Shown: positions 9,284 to 18,400 of the stretch, one piece after another
Layout of the letters: every line of letters begins with the position of its first letter
How positions within the stretch are numbered: the first letter of the stretch is position 1
Assembly: GCA_963850205.1 (NCBI GenBank)
Contig: CAWKKJ010000008.1
Span: 496,001 to 560,000, forward strand
Source: JACVRW01 sp963850205
Lineage (GTDB): Bacteria; Actinomycetota; Thermoleophilia; Solirubrobacterales; Thermoleophilaceae
DNA length: 64,000 nt
Direction of reading: 5' to 3'
Translations under genes and position numbers: made by a program
The notes under the pieces: model-generated
What the model was told of the DNA's origin: nothing
What the model saw: only the letters and a program-made list of their open reading frames with translations
The model's database searches: none

Positions 9284-9310
9284 TCGATGGTCGACGGATG
9301 GTCGACGAGC
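9284..9310. repeat. 27-bp repeat, copy 2
   Basis: Perfect match to 4617..4643, same orientation, containing a tandem GGTCGAC unit. The anticodon-arm fragment of a CAT tRNA lies about 110 nt to the right, mirroring the arrangement at the other copy. Confidence 0.75.
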
Positions 9311-9419
9311 ACGAGACGGCCGCAGTCTCGCGCGGAGAGGGCGGGTCGCGGTTTTCAACGCGATAGCAGGCAGTTTGTGGCTCGTGCCGGCGGCGGTCGG
9401 CGCGTGTTGCGCCCGGTTA

Positions 9420-9439
9420 AGCGGATTATGAGTCCGCTT
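9420..9439 (-). pseudogene. tRNA(CAT) anticodon-arm fragment
   Basis: Minus strand reads AAGCGGACTCATAATCCGCT, a perfect anticodon stem-loop with CAT. It shares the loop and most of the stem with the 4753..4796 fragment. No D-arm or T-arm is present around it. It could be chance for so short a stretch, but its matching position relative to the 27-bp repeat argues against that. Confidence 0.4.
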
Positions 9440-9658
9440 GCGGCGCGCCATTCTGGCCTGCCCCCGGTAGGGCGTTGACAGTCTGAGTGCGCCTCAGGGA
9501 GCAGGCCACTTTCGACCACTCCGGTCAGTGACTTCCCCCACTTTCTTGAAGCAGTTTTGGGGACGGTATTGGGGACAGCGGTCCCTTGCGGAACTCTGTT
9601 GCGCCACCACTCGAGTCGACCGAAACTGTCCAAACCCGCGCGGGGAGCGGTTCTCAGG

Positions 9659-9705
9659 GGGAGGGTGAGCGACGGGACTCGAACCCGCGACCGCCTGGAC
9701 CACAA
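9659..9705. repeat. 47-bp direct repeat, copy 2 (att-like, within tRNA-His)
   Basis: Same 47 bases as 3919..3965. Here it is part of the intact tRNA-His gene plus its immediate trailer. Together the two copies bound a 5.7-kb segment. Confidence 0.85.
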
Positions 9706-9737
9706 CCAGGAGCTCTACCGACTGAGCTACGCCCACC
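9664..9737 (-). tRNA. tRNA-His (GTG)
   Basis: Minus-strand cloverleaf. The acceptor GTGGGCG pairs with CGCTCAC. D-arm GCTCAGTCGGTAGAGC, anticodon loop TTGTGGT (anticodon GTG) and T-arm with GGTTCGAGTCC are all present. The extra 5' G (G-1, encoded at 9737) opposite C73 is the hallmark of tRNA-His. CCA is not encoded. Confidence 0.95.
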
Positions 9738-9812
9738 GCGTTGGCCGGGCCGGCCTCCATCGGCCGGCTGACGTTCGGAATCTAGCAGCGGTGCGGGCGG
9801 GCGCCGGGACGC

Positions 9813-12800
9813 TCAGCGGCGCAGCGTCATCCGCTGCTTCGCGCTGAGCGAGCGCACCCCGGAGCCGGTCAGCACCATCGCCAAGAGCGGCTTGATCGGG
9901 CCCGCTCGGCGGAGTGCGCGGCGGTATGCGGGCCTGGGCCGGAGCGTCACGCGCCACTTCGTCGAAGGGCCGCGCGCGCGGCCGGTGGAGAGCTCGAGCG
10001 CCGCGGTGCTCGGGGGTTGAAGGCCGATTTTCCGGGCCTGGCGAGCGGAGAGCATCAACCGGGCTTGTGCGGCGCAGGCCCGCGTGCACGCACCGGCCAG
10101 TCGGAGGCCCCGGCGGGTGATCCGGCGCAGTCCGGCGTCGCGGCGCAGCGAGAGCGTCTGGCTCAGCACGTTCGTGGTCCGGCCGGCGGTGGACAGCGAT
10201 ACCGAGAGCCTCGCCCGCAGCCGCCCAGCGCGGCGGATCGAGGCCCGTGCGCGACGGCTGAGCGCGATGCGAATCGGCTTTGCCCCGCCCGCTGCGAGCC
10301 GCCTCGACCCCTTTCCAAGGCTGACCGCCCGGGCCGCCAGGCCCAGGCGTCGCGCCGTCGACTCCGACGCGGTCAGGGTTGCGGACACGCGGCAGGCTGA
10401 AGGGCAGCCTGCCATGAGCGTGAGGCGGCCCGCGATGGCGTCGGCGGGATGCTGCTCGGTCGCTGCGACCACGAAGCTCGGAGGGCTGCTACCGGCCGGC
10501 TGCGGCCCGGGGGCGGGGTTCTCGGGCGCCGCCGAGACCACCGTCCAGTCGCGCCGGGCCGGGGTGGCGTCCACGTGCCCGGTCCGATCGCGGGCCCGAA
10601 CCTCGAAGGAGTGGGATCCGGGGCTGAGCCCGGAGTAGGTCCGCGGCGAGGAGCAGCCGGAAAACGCCGCCCCGTCGAGGCGGCACTCGAAGCCGGCGGC
10701 CGGGTCCTCGGAGCGGAAGGCGAACTGGGCGGTCGACCCGTTGCCGGCGCCTGCCGGCCCGGTCGTGATCGCGGTCTCCGGCGCGGCGTCGACGGTCCAG
10801 GAGTACGACGCGGCCGTGGCGTCGACGTTGCCGCTCCCGTCGACCGCACGGGCCTGGAAGGTGTGGACGCCGTCGACGAGACCCGTGTAGGCCTTCACCG
10901 ACGCGCATTCGCCGAACGAGCCGCCGTCCAGCCGGCACTCGAAGCCCCCGCCGATCGCGCCGCCGGCCTTTGCGAGGCCGAACGTGGCGGTCCGTGCGGC
11001 GCTGGGGCTCGCCGGCCGCGAGATGACCGTCGTGTCGGGTCCTCCGTTGCACGCCGCGCGCGTCATCTCGGTCTGCCAGGTTCCGAGGGTGCCGGAATCC
11101 GGGGCCGCCAGGTCCCGCACGCGCAACGTCCAGACGCCCGTCCGGGGCTTGCCGTCGAAGCGCGCAAGCTGGTCGTTCTGCGGCTTGAACCGCCCTCTGA
11201 AGGGGGCGGCGGCGTTGGCGGACGCGATGTTCTCGGCCGCCTCGTCATCGAAGACGGTGCCGGTGAGGTTGTTCCCGGAATTGTCCGGGCCTCCCGGATG
11301 TTCGGCCAGGATGACGGTCGTGCCGTCGGGACCGGTCAGCTCGATCCGCAGATCTCCCACGAACGGGTGGGTGATCTGGCCAATGCGGACGTCGAGATCC
11401 TTGACGACCCCCGGCAGCGTGACGTTGACGCTCGTCGCACGTCCCGCCGAGCTGTTGTCGGGGATGGCGACCGAGCCACTCCGGGCGTTCACCGCTGGAG
11501 CCTGGTTCACGCCGGTGGGGAGCACCAGCGGCACCGTGTGAGAACCGCCGCTCTCCTCCAGCGCAATCTCCGCGTCGACGCCGGCCCCACACGGCACGCC
11601 GGCCCTGATCTCGCCGGCGAACCGGGTGACGTTCTGCTGGACGGCGCCCGGAGAGATGTCGGGCCAGGCCGACGATGCCTGGTCGGGGATCAGGTTCGGG
11701 CCGCTCAGCGTGCCCGAGACGTTGCTCGCCCCCCCGAGGCCGGCGTTTCGGATCTGCTCGTCGAGCTCAAACGCCTCGCCCGGCTCGAGAGCGCCGTCGC
11801 CATCGGCTCCCGCGCCGGGGTGCAGGGTGGTCGTGTCATGTCGCAGCACCGGCACACGCTGCGCCGGATCCGTCTCGGCCGCGTTCGAGACGACCACGGC
11901 GAAATCCTGGTCCGTGGCGCGCTGGTTTCCGGGAACGCCGTTGCCGACGATGTTGGTCCCCGTCACCCTGACCGAGAAGGAACCGTCAATGCCTCGCGGG
12001 AGGTACACGCTCTCGAGGTTGTTGCGCGGGTCGGCATCCCCGTCGCGCAGGGAGCGCCCCGCGGCGAAGGCGTTGCCCTTGTAGGTGCGCCCGCCGGCCG
12101 CCACGACCAGATCGAGGTTGTTGACGTAGGCGCTCGCCCCGACCATCCCGGGAGCGTCGGTCCACGCGAGTGTCACCTTGACCTGCCGAGACGAGTCCTC
12201 AACCGCGTACGTCCGCAGGACGCTCTCCCCGCTGGCTCCCAGCAGGTTGTCGCCCTGGTCGTGGAACACCCGCGGGGGGTCGTCGAGCAGCGTCCCGACG
12301 TTGACCCGGCCCCACCCCTGCTCCGGGTTCGGCGCCGAGCGCACCGGCCCGCCCCGGCCGTCCTGCCCACCCGCGATGTCGGTGGCGGTGTTGGCCAGGA
12401 TCGCCTTGGTCATGGCCGGCGACGGGGCCTGGCCCTGTTCGTCCGGGTCCTCGTACCACTGGCGGATCAGCGCCGCCGCCCCCGCCACCTGCGGCGCGGC
12501 CTGAGACGTGCCCGATGACGCTGCGTACAGCGAGCCGCCGTCGGGAACCATCTTGCTGCACATCCAGCTGCCGGTGTAGGCGACGTGCCGAGGCCGAGCC
12601 CCTGTGACGTGGGTGCCCGGCGCCACCAGATCGGGCTTGACACGCAGGTCGTCGGTGGGCCCGCGGCTGGAGATGTCCAGGAGATCGTCGGCGTCGTTCG
12701 CCTCGGCGTCGCTCACGCCGCAGGCGTCGGTCGTCCCGAGCGAGCGGATGTTCTCCGAGGCCCCGACGGTGATGACGTTCTTGGCGGTGCCCGGTGCGTC

Positions 12801-13259
12801 GATCGACCCGTTCCCCACGCTGACGCCGTCGTTCCCGGCGGCGAAGACCTGGACCATCTCCTGGTTGCCCGATTGGGCCGCGTTCGCGTCGCGGACCAGG
12901 CTGTCGTATTCCCGGGCGACGGTCGTATAGGCGCCGCTTCGCGGTTCACCCCAGGAGTTGTTGGAGATCCGCGCTCCGCGGTCCCAGGCGTCCTCGACGA
13001 CGCGTCGGTACGAGGGGGCAAGGCCGTCCAGGCCGAACGCCCCGCTGCAGCGGAAGATCTTCGAGGCGCCGATCCGCGCCCACGGCGCCACGCCCGTCCC
13101 GAACCGGTAGCCGGCCACAGGTGCGTCCGCCCGCGTCGCCGAACCCGGCGGCGATCGACGCGACGTTGGTGCCGTGGCCGACGCAGTCGCGGGCGTCGGG
13201 GTCGGCGGTGTAGTCGGTCGCATAGGCGACGCGACTCGGCCCGGGGACGCCACCCTCAC
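9813..13259 (-). CDS. S8 subtilisin-like peptidase, C-terminal part of a frameshifted gene
   Basis: Large part of a secreted subtilase. The reliable frame begins near 13120 (VAGYRFGTGVAPWARI). It contains the oxyanion Asn region NNSWG/FAAGNDG, then SSGTSQAAPQVAGAAAL with the catalytic Ser. A beta-rich segment, a proprotein-convertase P-domain (from VAIPDNSSAGRATS to GTLGTWQTEMTRAAC), two Ig-like repeats each with FECRLDG (about 10600-11010) and an Arg-rich C-terminus follow. The first ~45 residues before VAGYRF are out of frame. The catalytic His motif GHGTNVASIAAG lies in a third frame at about 13140-13185. The catalytic Asp is in the 13256..14188 segment. Together they make one gene of about 1,450 codons with two indels. 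Confidence 0.8.
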   Translation of the reverse strand: MRVASPGRVASPMRPTTPPTPTPATASATAPTSRRSPPGSATRADAPVAGYRFGTGVAPWARIGASKIFRCSGAFGLDGLAPSYRRVVEDAWDRGARISNNSWGEPRSGAYTTVAREYDSLVRDANAAQSGNQEMVQVFAAGNDGVSVGNGSIDAPGTAKNVITVGASENIRSLGTTDACGVSDAEANDADDLLDISSRGPTDDLRVKPDLVAPGTHVTGARPRHVAYTGSWMCSKMVPDGGSLYAASSGTSQAAPQVAGAAALIRQWYEDPDEQGQAPSPAMTKAILANTATDIAGGQDGRGGPVRSAPNPEQGWGRVNVGTLLDDPPRVFHDQGDNLLGASGESVLRTYAVEDSSRQVKVTLAWTDAPGMVGASAYVNNLDLVVAAGGRTYKGNAFAAGRSLRDGDADPRNNLESVYLPRGIDGSFSVRVTGTNIVGNGVPGNQRATDQDFAVVVSNAAETDPAQRVPVLRHDTTTLHPGAGADGDGALEPGEAFELDEQIRNAGLGGASNVSGTLSGPNLIPDQASSAWPDISPGAVQQNVTRFAGEIRAGVPCGAGVDAEIALEESGGSHTVPLVLPTGVNQAPAVNARSGSVAIPDNSSAGRATSVNVTLPGVVKDLDVRIGQITHPFVGDLRIELTGPDGTTVILAEHPGGPDNSGNNLTGTVFDDEAAENIASANAAAPFRGRFKPQNDQLARFDGKPRTGVWTLRVRDLAAPDSGTLGTWQTEMTRAACNGGPDTTVISRPASPSAARTATFGLAKAGGAIGGGFECRLDGGSFGECASVKAYTGLVDGVHTFQARAVDGSGNVDATAASYSWTVDAAPETAITTGPAGAGNGSTAQFAFRSEDPAAGFECRLDGAAFSGCSSPRTYSGLSPGSHSFEVRARDRTGHVDATPARRDWTVVSAAPENPAPGPQPAGSSPPSFVVAATEQHPADAIAGRLTLMAGCPSACRVSATLTASESTARRLGLAARAVSLGKGSRRLAAGGAKPIRIALSRRARASIRRAGRLRARLSVSLSTAGRTTNVLSQTLSLRRDAGLRRITRRGLRLAGACTRACAAQARLMLSARQARKIGLQPPSTAALELSTGRARGPSTKWRVTLRPRPAYRRALRRAGPIKPLLAMVLTGSGVRSLSAKQRMTLRR

Positions 13260-14188
13260 GGAAGTCGTCGTGCTGCGGGAACGGGGGTGCCGTTGTCCAG
13301 GCCGGAGTCCGTCACGTCGACGACGAAGCCGGGCTGGCTTTCGGGGAAGTTCCTCTCGGCTAGCCAGTCGGTGTAGCCGGGCGGCTCGAGTCCGGCTCCG
13401 CCCGCGATCACATTGCCGGCCACGATCTGGGCCGACCGCTCGTCAAGCAGCCGCGGCGCTGACCAAGGTGTGATCGACATCACGCTCGGATCAGCCGCCA
13501 GCCGGGCGACCTCCGCCCCGCCGAGCCGCAGGTACTGGACCGCCAGCGCACCGACGCTCGATCCCTGCTGCAGCCTGGCGCCGGCGCCGCGGGCGTCCGC
13601 CCTGGCGCCGGCGCCCGCCGGGCCGGCAAGCGTCTGCACTGCCACGGCGTTTTCACCGCCCGCAGTCAGCCCCGGCGGCACCTTGTCACCGGCGCCGACC
13701 GGGACCACCGCGCGGACGGTGGGGTCTGCTCCCACCAGATCAGCGAGCCGGTCGGCCTCTCCCCCCCGCGCGTGCACGACATACCCGTTCTCGGCCGCGT
13801 ACTGCACGATCCGAACGCCGGTGGCCTCGAGCCGTTCCCGCCACGCGTCCTTCACCGGACCCACGAACTGGACGAGCACGAGCTCCTCGTCGCGATCGGA
13901 TGAAGCCTTGGCCGCCAGCGACCGACGGTCGCTGCGCGGGTCGATCTCGGCGTCGGGCAGGCCCACCTCGCGCATGTCGTCGCGCCGGTCGGCGCCCGCC
14001 TCGCGCAGGCGCTCGTCGTCCGCTCCCGCCGCCTCGACGAGCGTGAACTCGCGGTACCTCGATACCACGCGGGCGTCGCTGCGCGCCAGCGCCGCCTGGC
14101 CCTCGGCGCTGTTGGGGACGACCAGGAGGTGCGGGCTGCGGTCGGCGCCGGGAGGGGCGCCGGGAGCATCCGCGCCCGGGAAGACCAC
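13256..14188 (-). CDS. S8 subtilisin-like peptidase, N-terminal part of a frameshifted gene
   Basis: About 310 residues: a propeptide-like region (SPHLLVVPNSAEGQAAL onward) and the beginning of the catalytic domain with the Asp motif VVDVTDSGLDNG. It is then cut off by an early stop after TPVPAARRLP. The continuation FPQHDDFREGG, leading to GHGTNVASIAAG, is found in the next frame from about 13285. Upstream in frame, a hydrophobic signal segment (LLALALLPGALLAG) extends to about 14254. There a GGAGGT ribosome site is followed 8 nt later by ATA instead of ATG. The real start may be this position, mutated or misread. The triad is complete only if both frameshifts are repaired. Confidence 0.75.
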   Translation of the reverse strand: MVFPGADAPGAPPGADRSPHLLVVPNSAEGQAALARSDARVVSRYREFTLVEAAGADDERLREAGADRRDDMREVGLPDAEIDPRSDRRSLAAKASSDRDEELVLVQFVGPVKDAWRERLEATGVRIVQYAAENGYVVHARGGEADRLADLVGADPTVRAVVPVGAGDKVPPGLTAGGENAVAVQTLAGPAGAGARADARGAGARLQQGSSVGALAVQYLRLGGAEVARLAADPSVMSITPWSAPRLLDERSAQIVAGNVIAGGAGLEPPGYTDWLAERNFPESQPGFVVDVTDSGLDNGTPVPAARRLP

Positions 14189-14327
14189 GCCGGCCAGCAG
14201 GGCGCCGGGGAGCAGCGCCAGCGCGAGCAGCGAGCCTGAAAGTAACCGAGCTATGAGAGGGGACCTCCGGGAGGCGACTCTCGGAGACTAGTGACCCCCC
14301 AACACCGTTTGGGGTAAAAAGTTCGGC

Positions 14328-14605
14328 TCAGCGTGAAGCGGGCGTCAGCTCGGCCGGAGCCTCCTGCTCGGCCACCGCCTCGACGATCTCGCCGGGCTGG
14401 TCCTCCTCGCGGGCGCACACCACGCGGAAGGAGCCGGTGCCGAGGTCGGGGTTTCCCCTGATCGGCAGGCCGCGGATCGTGTCCCAGCCCAGGCGCTCCA
14501 CCTCGAACGGGTTCATCTCGACGGCCACGGCCGGGAACTCGCAGGTGACGTTGTGGTGGTCGATCGCCTTGCTGATGACCTCGAGGTTCTTGGCCTCGGC
14601 CGAGC

Positions 14606-14609
<4 letters not shown>
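14328..14609 (-). CDS. conserved hypothetical protein, 93 aa
   Basis: A 93-aa soluble protein (MSSAEAKNLEVISKAIDHHN...) with no recognised domain, no signal peptide and an acidic Glu/Ala-rich tail. Its ATG overlaps the stop of the UDP-glucuronate decarboxylase gene (ATGA), so the two are translationally coupled. It may act on, or be regulated with, nucleotide-sugar metabolism. That is inference from coupling only. Confidence 0.7.
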
Positions 14610-15556
<947 letters not shown>

Positions 15557-15566
15557 CGGGCTGAGG

Positions 15567-16379
15567 CTACCCACTCGGCCCGTCGGGGCGCGCAGATATG
15601 AAATCGAGCATCCGGTCGGCCACCAGCTCCGGCTTCTCGTCGACGATGAAGTGGCCGGCGTCGGGCACCAGCTCGAGCTCGAGGGCGTCCGAGCGGGCGG
15701 CGTGCTCGCGGACCGTATGCGTCGGGATGACCGGGTCCCGCTCACCGAAGAGCAGCAGGGTGGGCACGGTCAGCGGCAGGTGGGCGTAGCGGCCCGCGGC
15801 GACCGGCCCCGCCTCGCGCAGGAGAAAGGTGCGGTAGAGCAGCTCGCTGGCGCGCGCGCGGTCGCCTTGGAGGCGGCCGGTGAACGCGTCGAGCTCCTCG
15901 TCGGTGAACGCATCGGAGGTGCTGCGCAGCGCGAGCCGGGCGCCGCCATGCTCGACCAGCGCCGCGCCCAGCCGCGGCAGGGCCAGCGGCACCTGGTAGG
16001 CCAGCCGCCAGAGCTCGAGCAGGTTGCGCGGGTTGCGCGACGGCCAGGGCGGCGCGATGTTCAGCGCCACGAAGCGCGCGATCCGCGCCGGCTGGTGCAG
16101 GCAGAGCAGGAAGCCGATCCAGCCGCCCCAGTCGTGTCCGGCGAGGCGCACCCGGTCGAGCTCCATCGCGTCGAGCAGCGCAAGCACGTCGCGGGCCATC
16201 GTCTCGCGGTCGTACCCCCCGCCCGGCGCATCGGTCCAGCCGAACCCGCGCAGGTCGGGGCAGAGCACGCGGAAGCGAGGCGCCAGCACAGGGATGACGT
16301 CGCGCCACAGGTACCAGTGCTGCGGCCAGCCGTGCAGCAGCACGAGCGGGTCGCCCTCCCCCGCCTCGGCCACGTGCAT
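15567..16379 (-). CDS. alpha/beta hydrolase, epoxide hydrolase-like
   Basis: 270-aa alpha/beta hydrolase. HGWPQHWYLW is the oxyanion motif typical of epoxide hydrolases and haloalkane dehalogenases. The nucleophile elbow is GHDWGG, so the nucleophile is Asp rather than Ser. FGERDPVIPTH and DAGHFIVDEKPE give the later Asp and His. The reading frame upstream of the ATG continues plausibly (LPGVRHRYVDAGRLR) without an ATG/GTG/TTG. The annotated start may therefore be about 20 residues short, or CTG may be used. It lies between the UXS gene and glxA on the same strand. Substrate unknown. Confidence 0.85.
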   Translation of the reverse strand: MHVAEAGEGDPLVLLHGWPQHWYLWRDVIPVLAPRFRVLCPDLRGFGWTDAPGGGYDRETMARDVLALLDAMELDRVRLAGHDWGGWIGFLLCLHQPARIARFVALNIAPPWPSRNPRNLLELWRLAYQVPLALPRLGAALVEHGGARLALRSTSDAFTDEELDAFTGRLQGDRARASELLYRTFLLREAGPVAAGRYAHLPLTVPTLLLFGERDPVIPTHTVREHAARSDALELELVPDAGHFIVDEKPELVADRMLDFISARPDGPSG

Positions 16380-16468
16380 CCGCAGGCGGCCGGCATCGAC
16401 GTAGCGGTGGCGGACGCCAGGCAGCTCGGGAAGGGCTCGTCAGGCGGCGGCATGAGCCGCGATGACTA

Positions 16469-18400
16469 TCAGCGCACGTGGACCCAGCGCGCCTCCGAGG
16501 GCACGCCGTCCCCGGTGGTCACGAACAGCATGTACCAGCCTCGTGGCACCAGGCCACGGTCCTCCGGCACGTCGACCCGCAGCCGATCGCCGCGCACCGA
16601 CAGGTCGAGCTCGATCGAGCGCTGCTCCACATCGGTCACGTGGGTCACCGCGCTGGGCGCATCAGCCGCGCCGCGCTGACCTTCGCCGCGTCCGGTGAGG
16701 TGAACGTCGCGCTGCCGCCCGCGCGCACCGACTCGGGGCCGCCCGTCACCCGAGGGCGCTCGCCACCGAACAGGTAGGGCGGCGACCAGATCTCGATGCG
16801 CTTCTCGAACCGGCCGGGCTTGGTGTTGTCGGCGTCCGAGAAGAGCGGGTCGCTGCCCATGGTGATCATCCGCCCGTCGGGCAGCAGCAGCGCCTGGGAG
16901 TGGTAGTTGCGCCCCACGGTCGGGTCGGCCATGCGGCTCATGCGGCCAGTCTTTGGGTCGTAGAGCTGGCACAGGAGCACGTCGCTGTTGCCCTGGCCGC
17001 GGTAGCCCTTCGACCCGCCGCTGATCACCACCTTGTCGTCGGGCGTGAGCACCATGTTCGGGTAGCGCACCGGCTCGGCCAGGTTCGGGCCGGGACGGAA
17101 ACGCGGGCGGCGCCGGCGCAGGTCGACCACATCGGTGCGGGCGGTCGAGCGGTTCGACTCGCCGATGCCGCCTCCCCCGGCGACCATGTAGCGCTGATCC
17201 TGGGCGGGCGGCAGCAGGACGCTCCCGCTGGTCTCGGTCTGGCGCGGATCGCGCAGGCCGGGGACCTTCCGGAACGAGTTGTCGCCGAGGTCCCAGACAC
17301 CGGGGTCCCGGCCGACCGTGTCCGAGCCGTACCCGGCGTTGCTCCCGGTGTAGAACAGGTCGCCGCCCGGCATGAGGAACAGGGACGGGTAGGTCGGGAA
17401 GGTGCGCTTGATGTCCGGGCGGGTGGTCCAGCGCTTGGTGGCCGGGTCGTAGATCTCGTTCTGGCCGTCGACGATGCGCCCGAACTCGTCGAGCCCGGAG
17501 ACCGACAGCACCTTGCCGTCGGCGAGCCCGACGAGCGTCGGGTACCAGCGGGCCAGGTCCATGTCCTCTACCCGCTCGTACCGCTCGCTCACCGGGTCGA
17601 AGAGGTAGGAGGTGTCGTCGCCCCAGTACTCCTGCTTCTCGGTGGTCAGGTACTCGGAGAAGCCGTAGACGTCGTCGCCGCGGCGCCGATCGACGCCGGC
17701 CACGCGGAACTGCGTCGGCTTCTCGACCACCGAGGCATCGCCCCGGTCGACCGCCTCCACCCACACCTCGGTCTCGCTGGCGGTGACCGTGGCCGCGCCG
17801 AGCGCGTCCACGACCTTCTTGCGCCGGGCGCACCGTCACCTCGCGGATGGTGTGGTAGCGGCGCCCCTTGGCCGAGACCAGCTCGGCGCCCTTCTCCATG
17901 ACGAAGGGGGCGGCGTCGGGGTCCTCGTTCTTGATCGTCATCGCCCCGGCGGCGTGCTTGACGTCCTCCTCGAGCTTCTCGTAGCGGCTGGTCCCTCCCG
18001 CGATCAGCAGCTTGCCGTCGGGCAGGAAGGCGTGGCCCGCGCAGAACATGTCCGACGGCGTCTTCACCCGCTCGAACGTGTCGGTCTTCGGATCCCAGAG
18101 GACGGTCTTGAACGAGCCCGCGTCGAAGCTCTTGCGGTCGTTGCCCGAGCCCGCGATGATCAGGACCTTGCCGGTGCGCAGCAGCGCGGCGTGGATGGCG
18201 TTCACGCGCATGTCCTCGGGCACATCGAGGGTCGACCACTGCCCGTGCTCAGCCTTATAGCCCGGGCTGTTGAGCTTGTAGTCCTGCATCGCGTCGCGCC
18301 CGGCGTTCACCAGGGTGGGCCCGTTGAGGGCCACCAGGCCGCAGGCGGCGGCCAGGGCCACCAGGCCCCTGAGCAGGCGACGCGGCCAGCGCGGGTTCAC
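16469..18400 (-). CDS. glxA: GlxA-type radical-copper oxidase (galactose oxidase-like), frameshifted
   Basis: A 644-codon kelch-propeller oxidase broken by two indels. The N-terminal 195 residues, with a signal/anchor (RLLRGLVALAAACGLVAL), are in one frame. The central 385 residues are in a second frame from about 17820. The last 60 are back in the first frame from about 16655. The galactose-oxidase radical site is intact once frames are joined: Cys120 in DMFCAGHAF, Tyr in ARWYPTL, the Tyr-His pair in RNYHSQALLLPDG and the last His in SAVTHVTDVEQ. The C-terminal DUF1929 beta-domain is present. It should oxidise a primary alcohol or aldehyde on a glycan outside the membrane, releasing H2O2. 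The GTG start overlaps the cslA stop (GTGA). The overall length matches Streptomyces GlxA. Confidence 0.85.
   Translation of the reverse strand: MNPRWPRRLLRGLVALAAACGLVALNGPTLVNAGRDAMQDYKLNSPGYKAEHGQWSTLDVPEDMRVNAIHAALLRTGKVLIIAGSGNDRKSFDAGSFKTVLWDPKTDTFERVKTPSDMFCAGHAFLPDGKLLIAGGTSRYEKLEEDVKHAAGAMTIKNEDPDAAPFVMEKGAELVSAKGRRYHTIREVTVRPAQEGRGRARRGHGHRQRDRGVGGGGRPGRCLGGREADAVPRGRRRSAPRRRRLRLLRVPDHREAGVLGRRHLLPLRPGERAVRAGRGHGPGPLVPDARRARRRQGAVGLRARRVRAHRRRPERDLRPGHQALDHPPGHQAHLPDLPVPVPHAGRRPVLHREQRRVRLGHGRPGPRCLGPRRQLVPEGPRPARSAPDRDQRERPAAARPGSALHGRRGRRHRRVEPLDRPHRCGRPAPAPPAFPSRPEPGRAGALPEHGAHARRQGGDQRRVEGLPRPGQQRRAPVPALRPKDWPHEPHGRPDRGAQLPLPGAAAARRADDHHGQRPALLGRRQHQARPVREAHRDLVAALPVRWRAPSGDGRPRVGARGRQRDVHLTGRGEGQRGAADAPSAVTHVTDVEQRSIELDLSVRGDRLRVDVPEDRGLVPRGWYMLFVTTGDGVPSEARWVHVR

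Larger units (their letters stand above)
8552..9663. other. gene-poor segment of the integrated element
   Basis: About 1.1 kb without a convincing intact gene. It holds a transposase tail (9154..9249), a 27-bp repeat (9284..9310), a lone CAT anticodon-arm (9420..9439) and, next to tRNA-His, a stretch with TGGGGACAGCGG/GGGGACGGTATTGGGGACAG-like short repeats at about 9555-9585. I see no supported coding sequence elsewhere in it. Confidence 0.6.

Noticed and set aside
9494..9760. An 88-aa minus-strand frame containing VGVAQSVELLVVVQAVAGSS
   Set aside because: This is the well-known spurious translation of a tRNA gene; the DNA is tRNA-His.
10449..12518. A 689-codon open frame on the plus strand
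   Set aside because: It lies antisense to the subtilase gene. High-GC genes produce long open antisense frames; its composition (Arg/Gly/Val/Asp-rich) has no domain.
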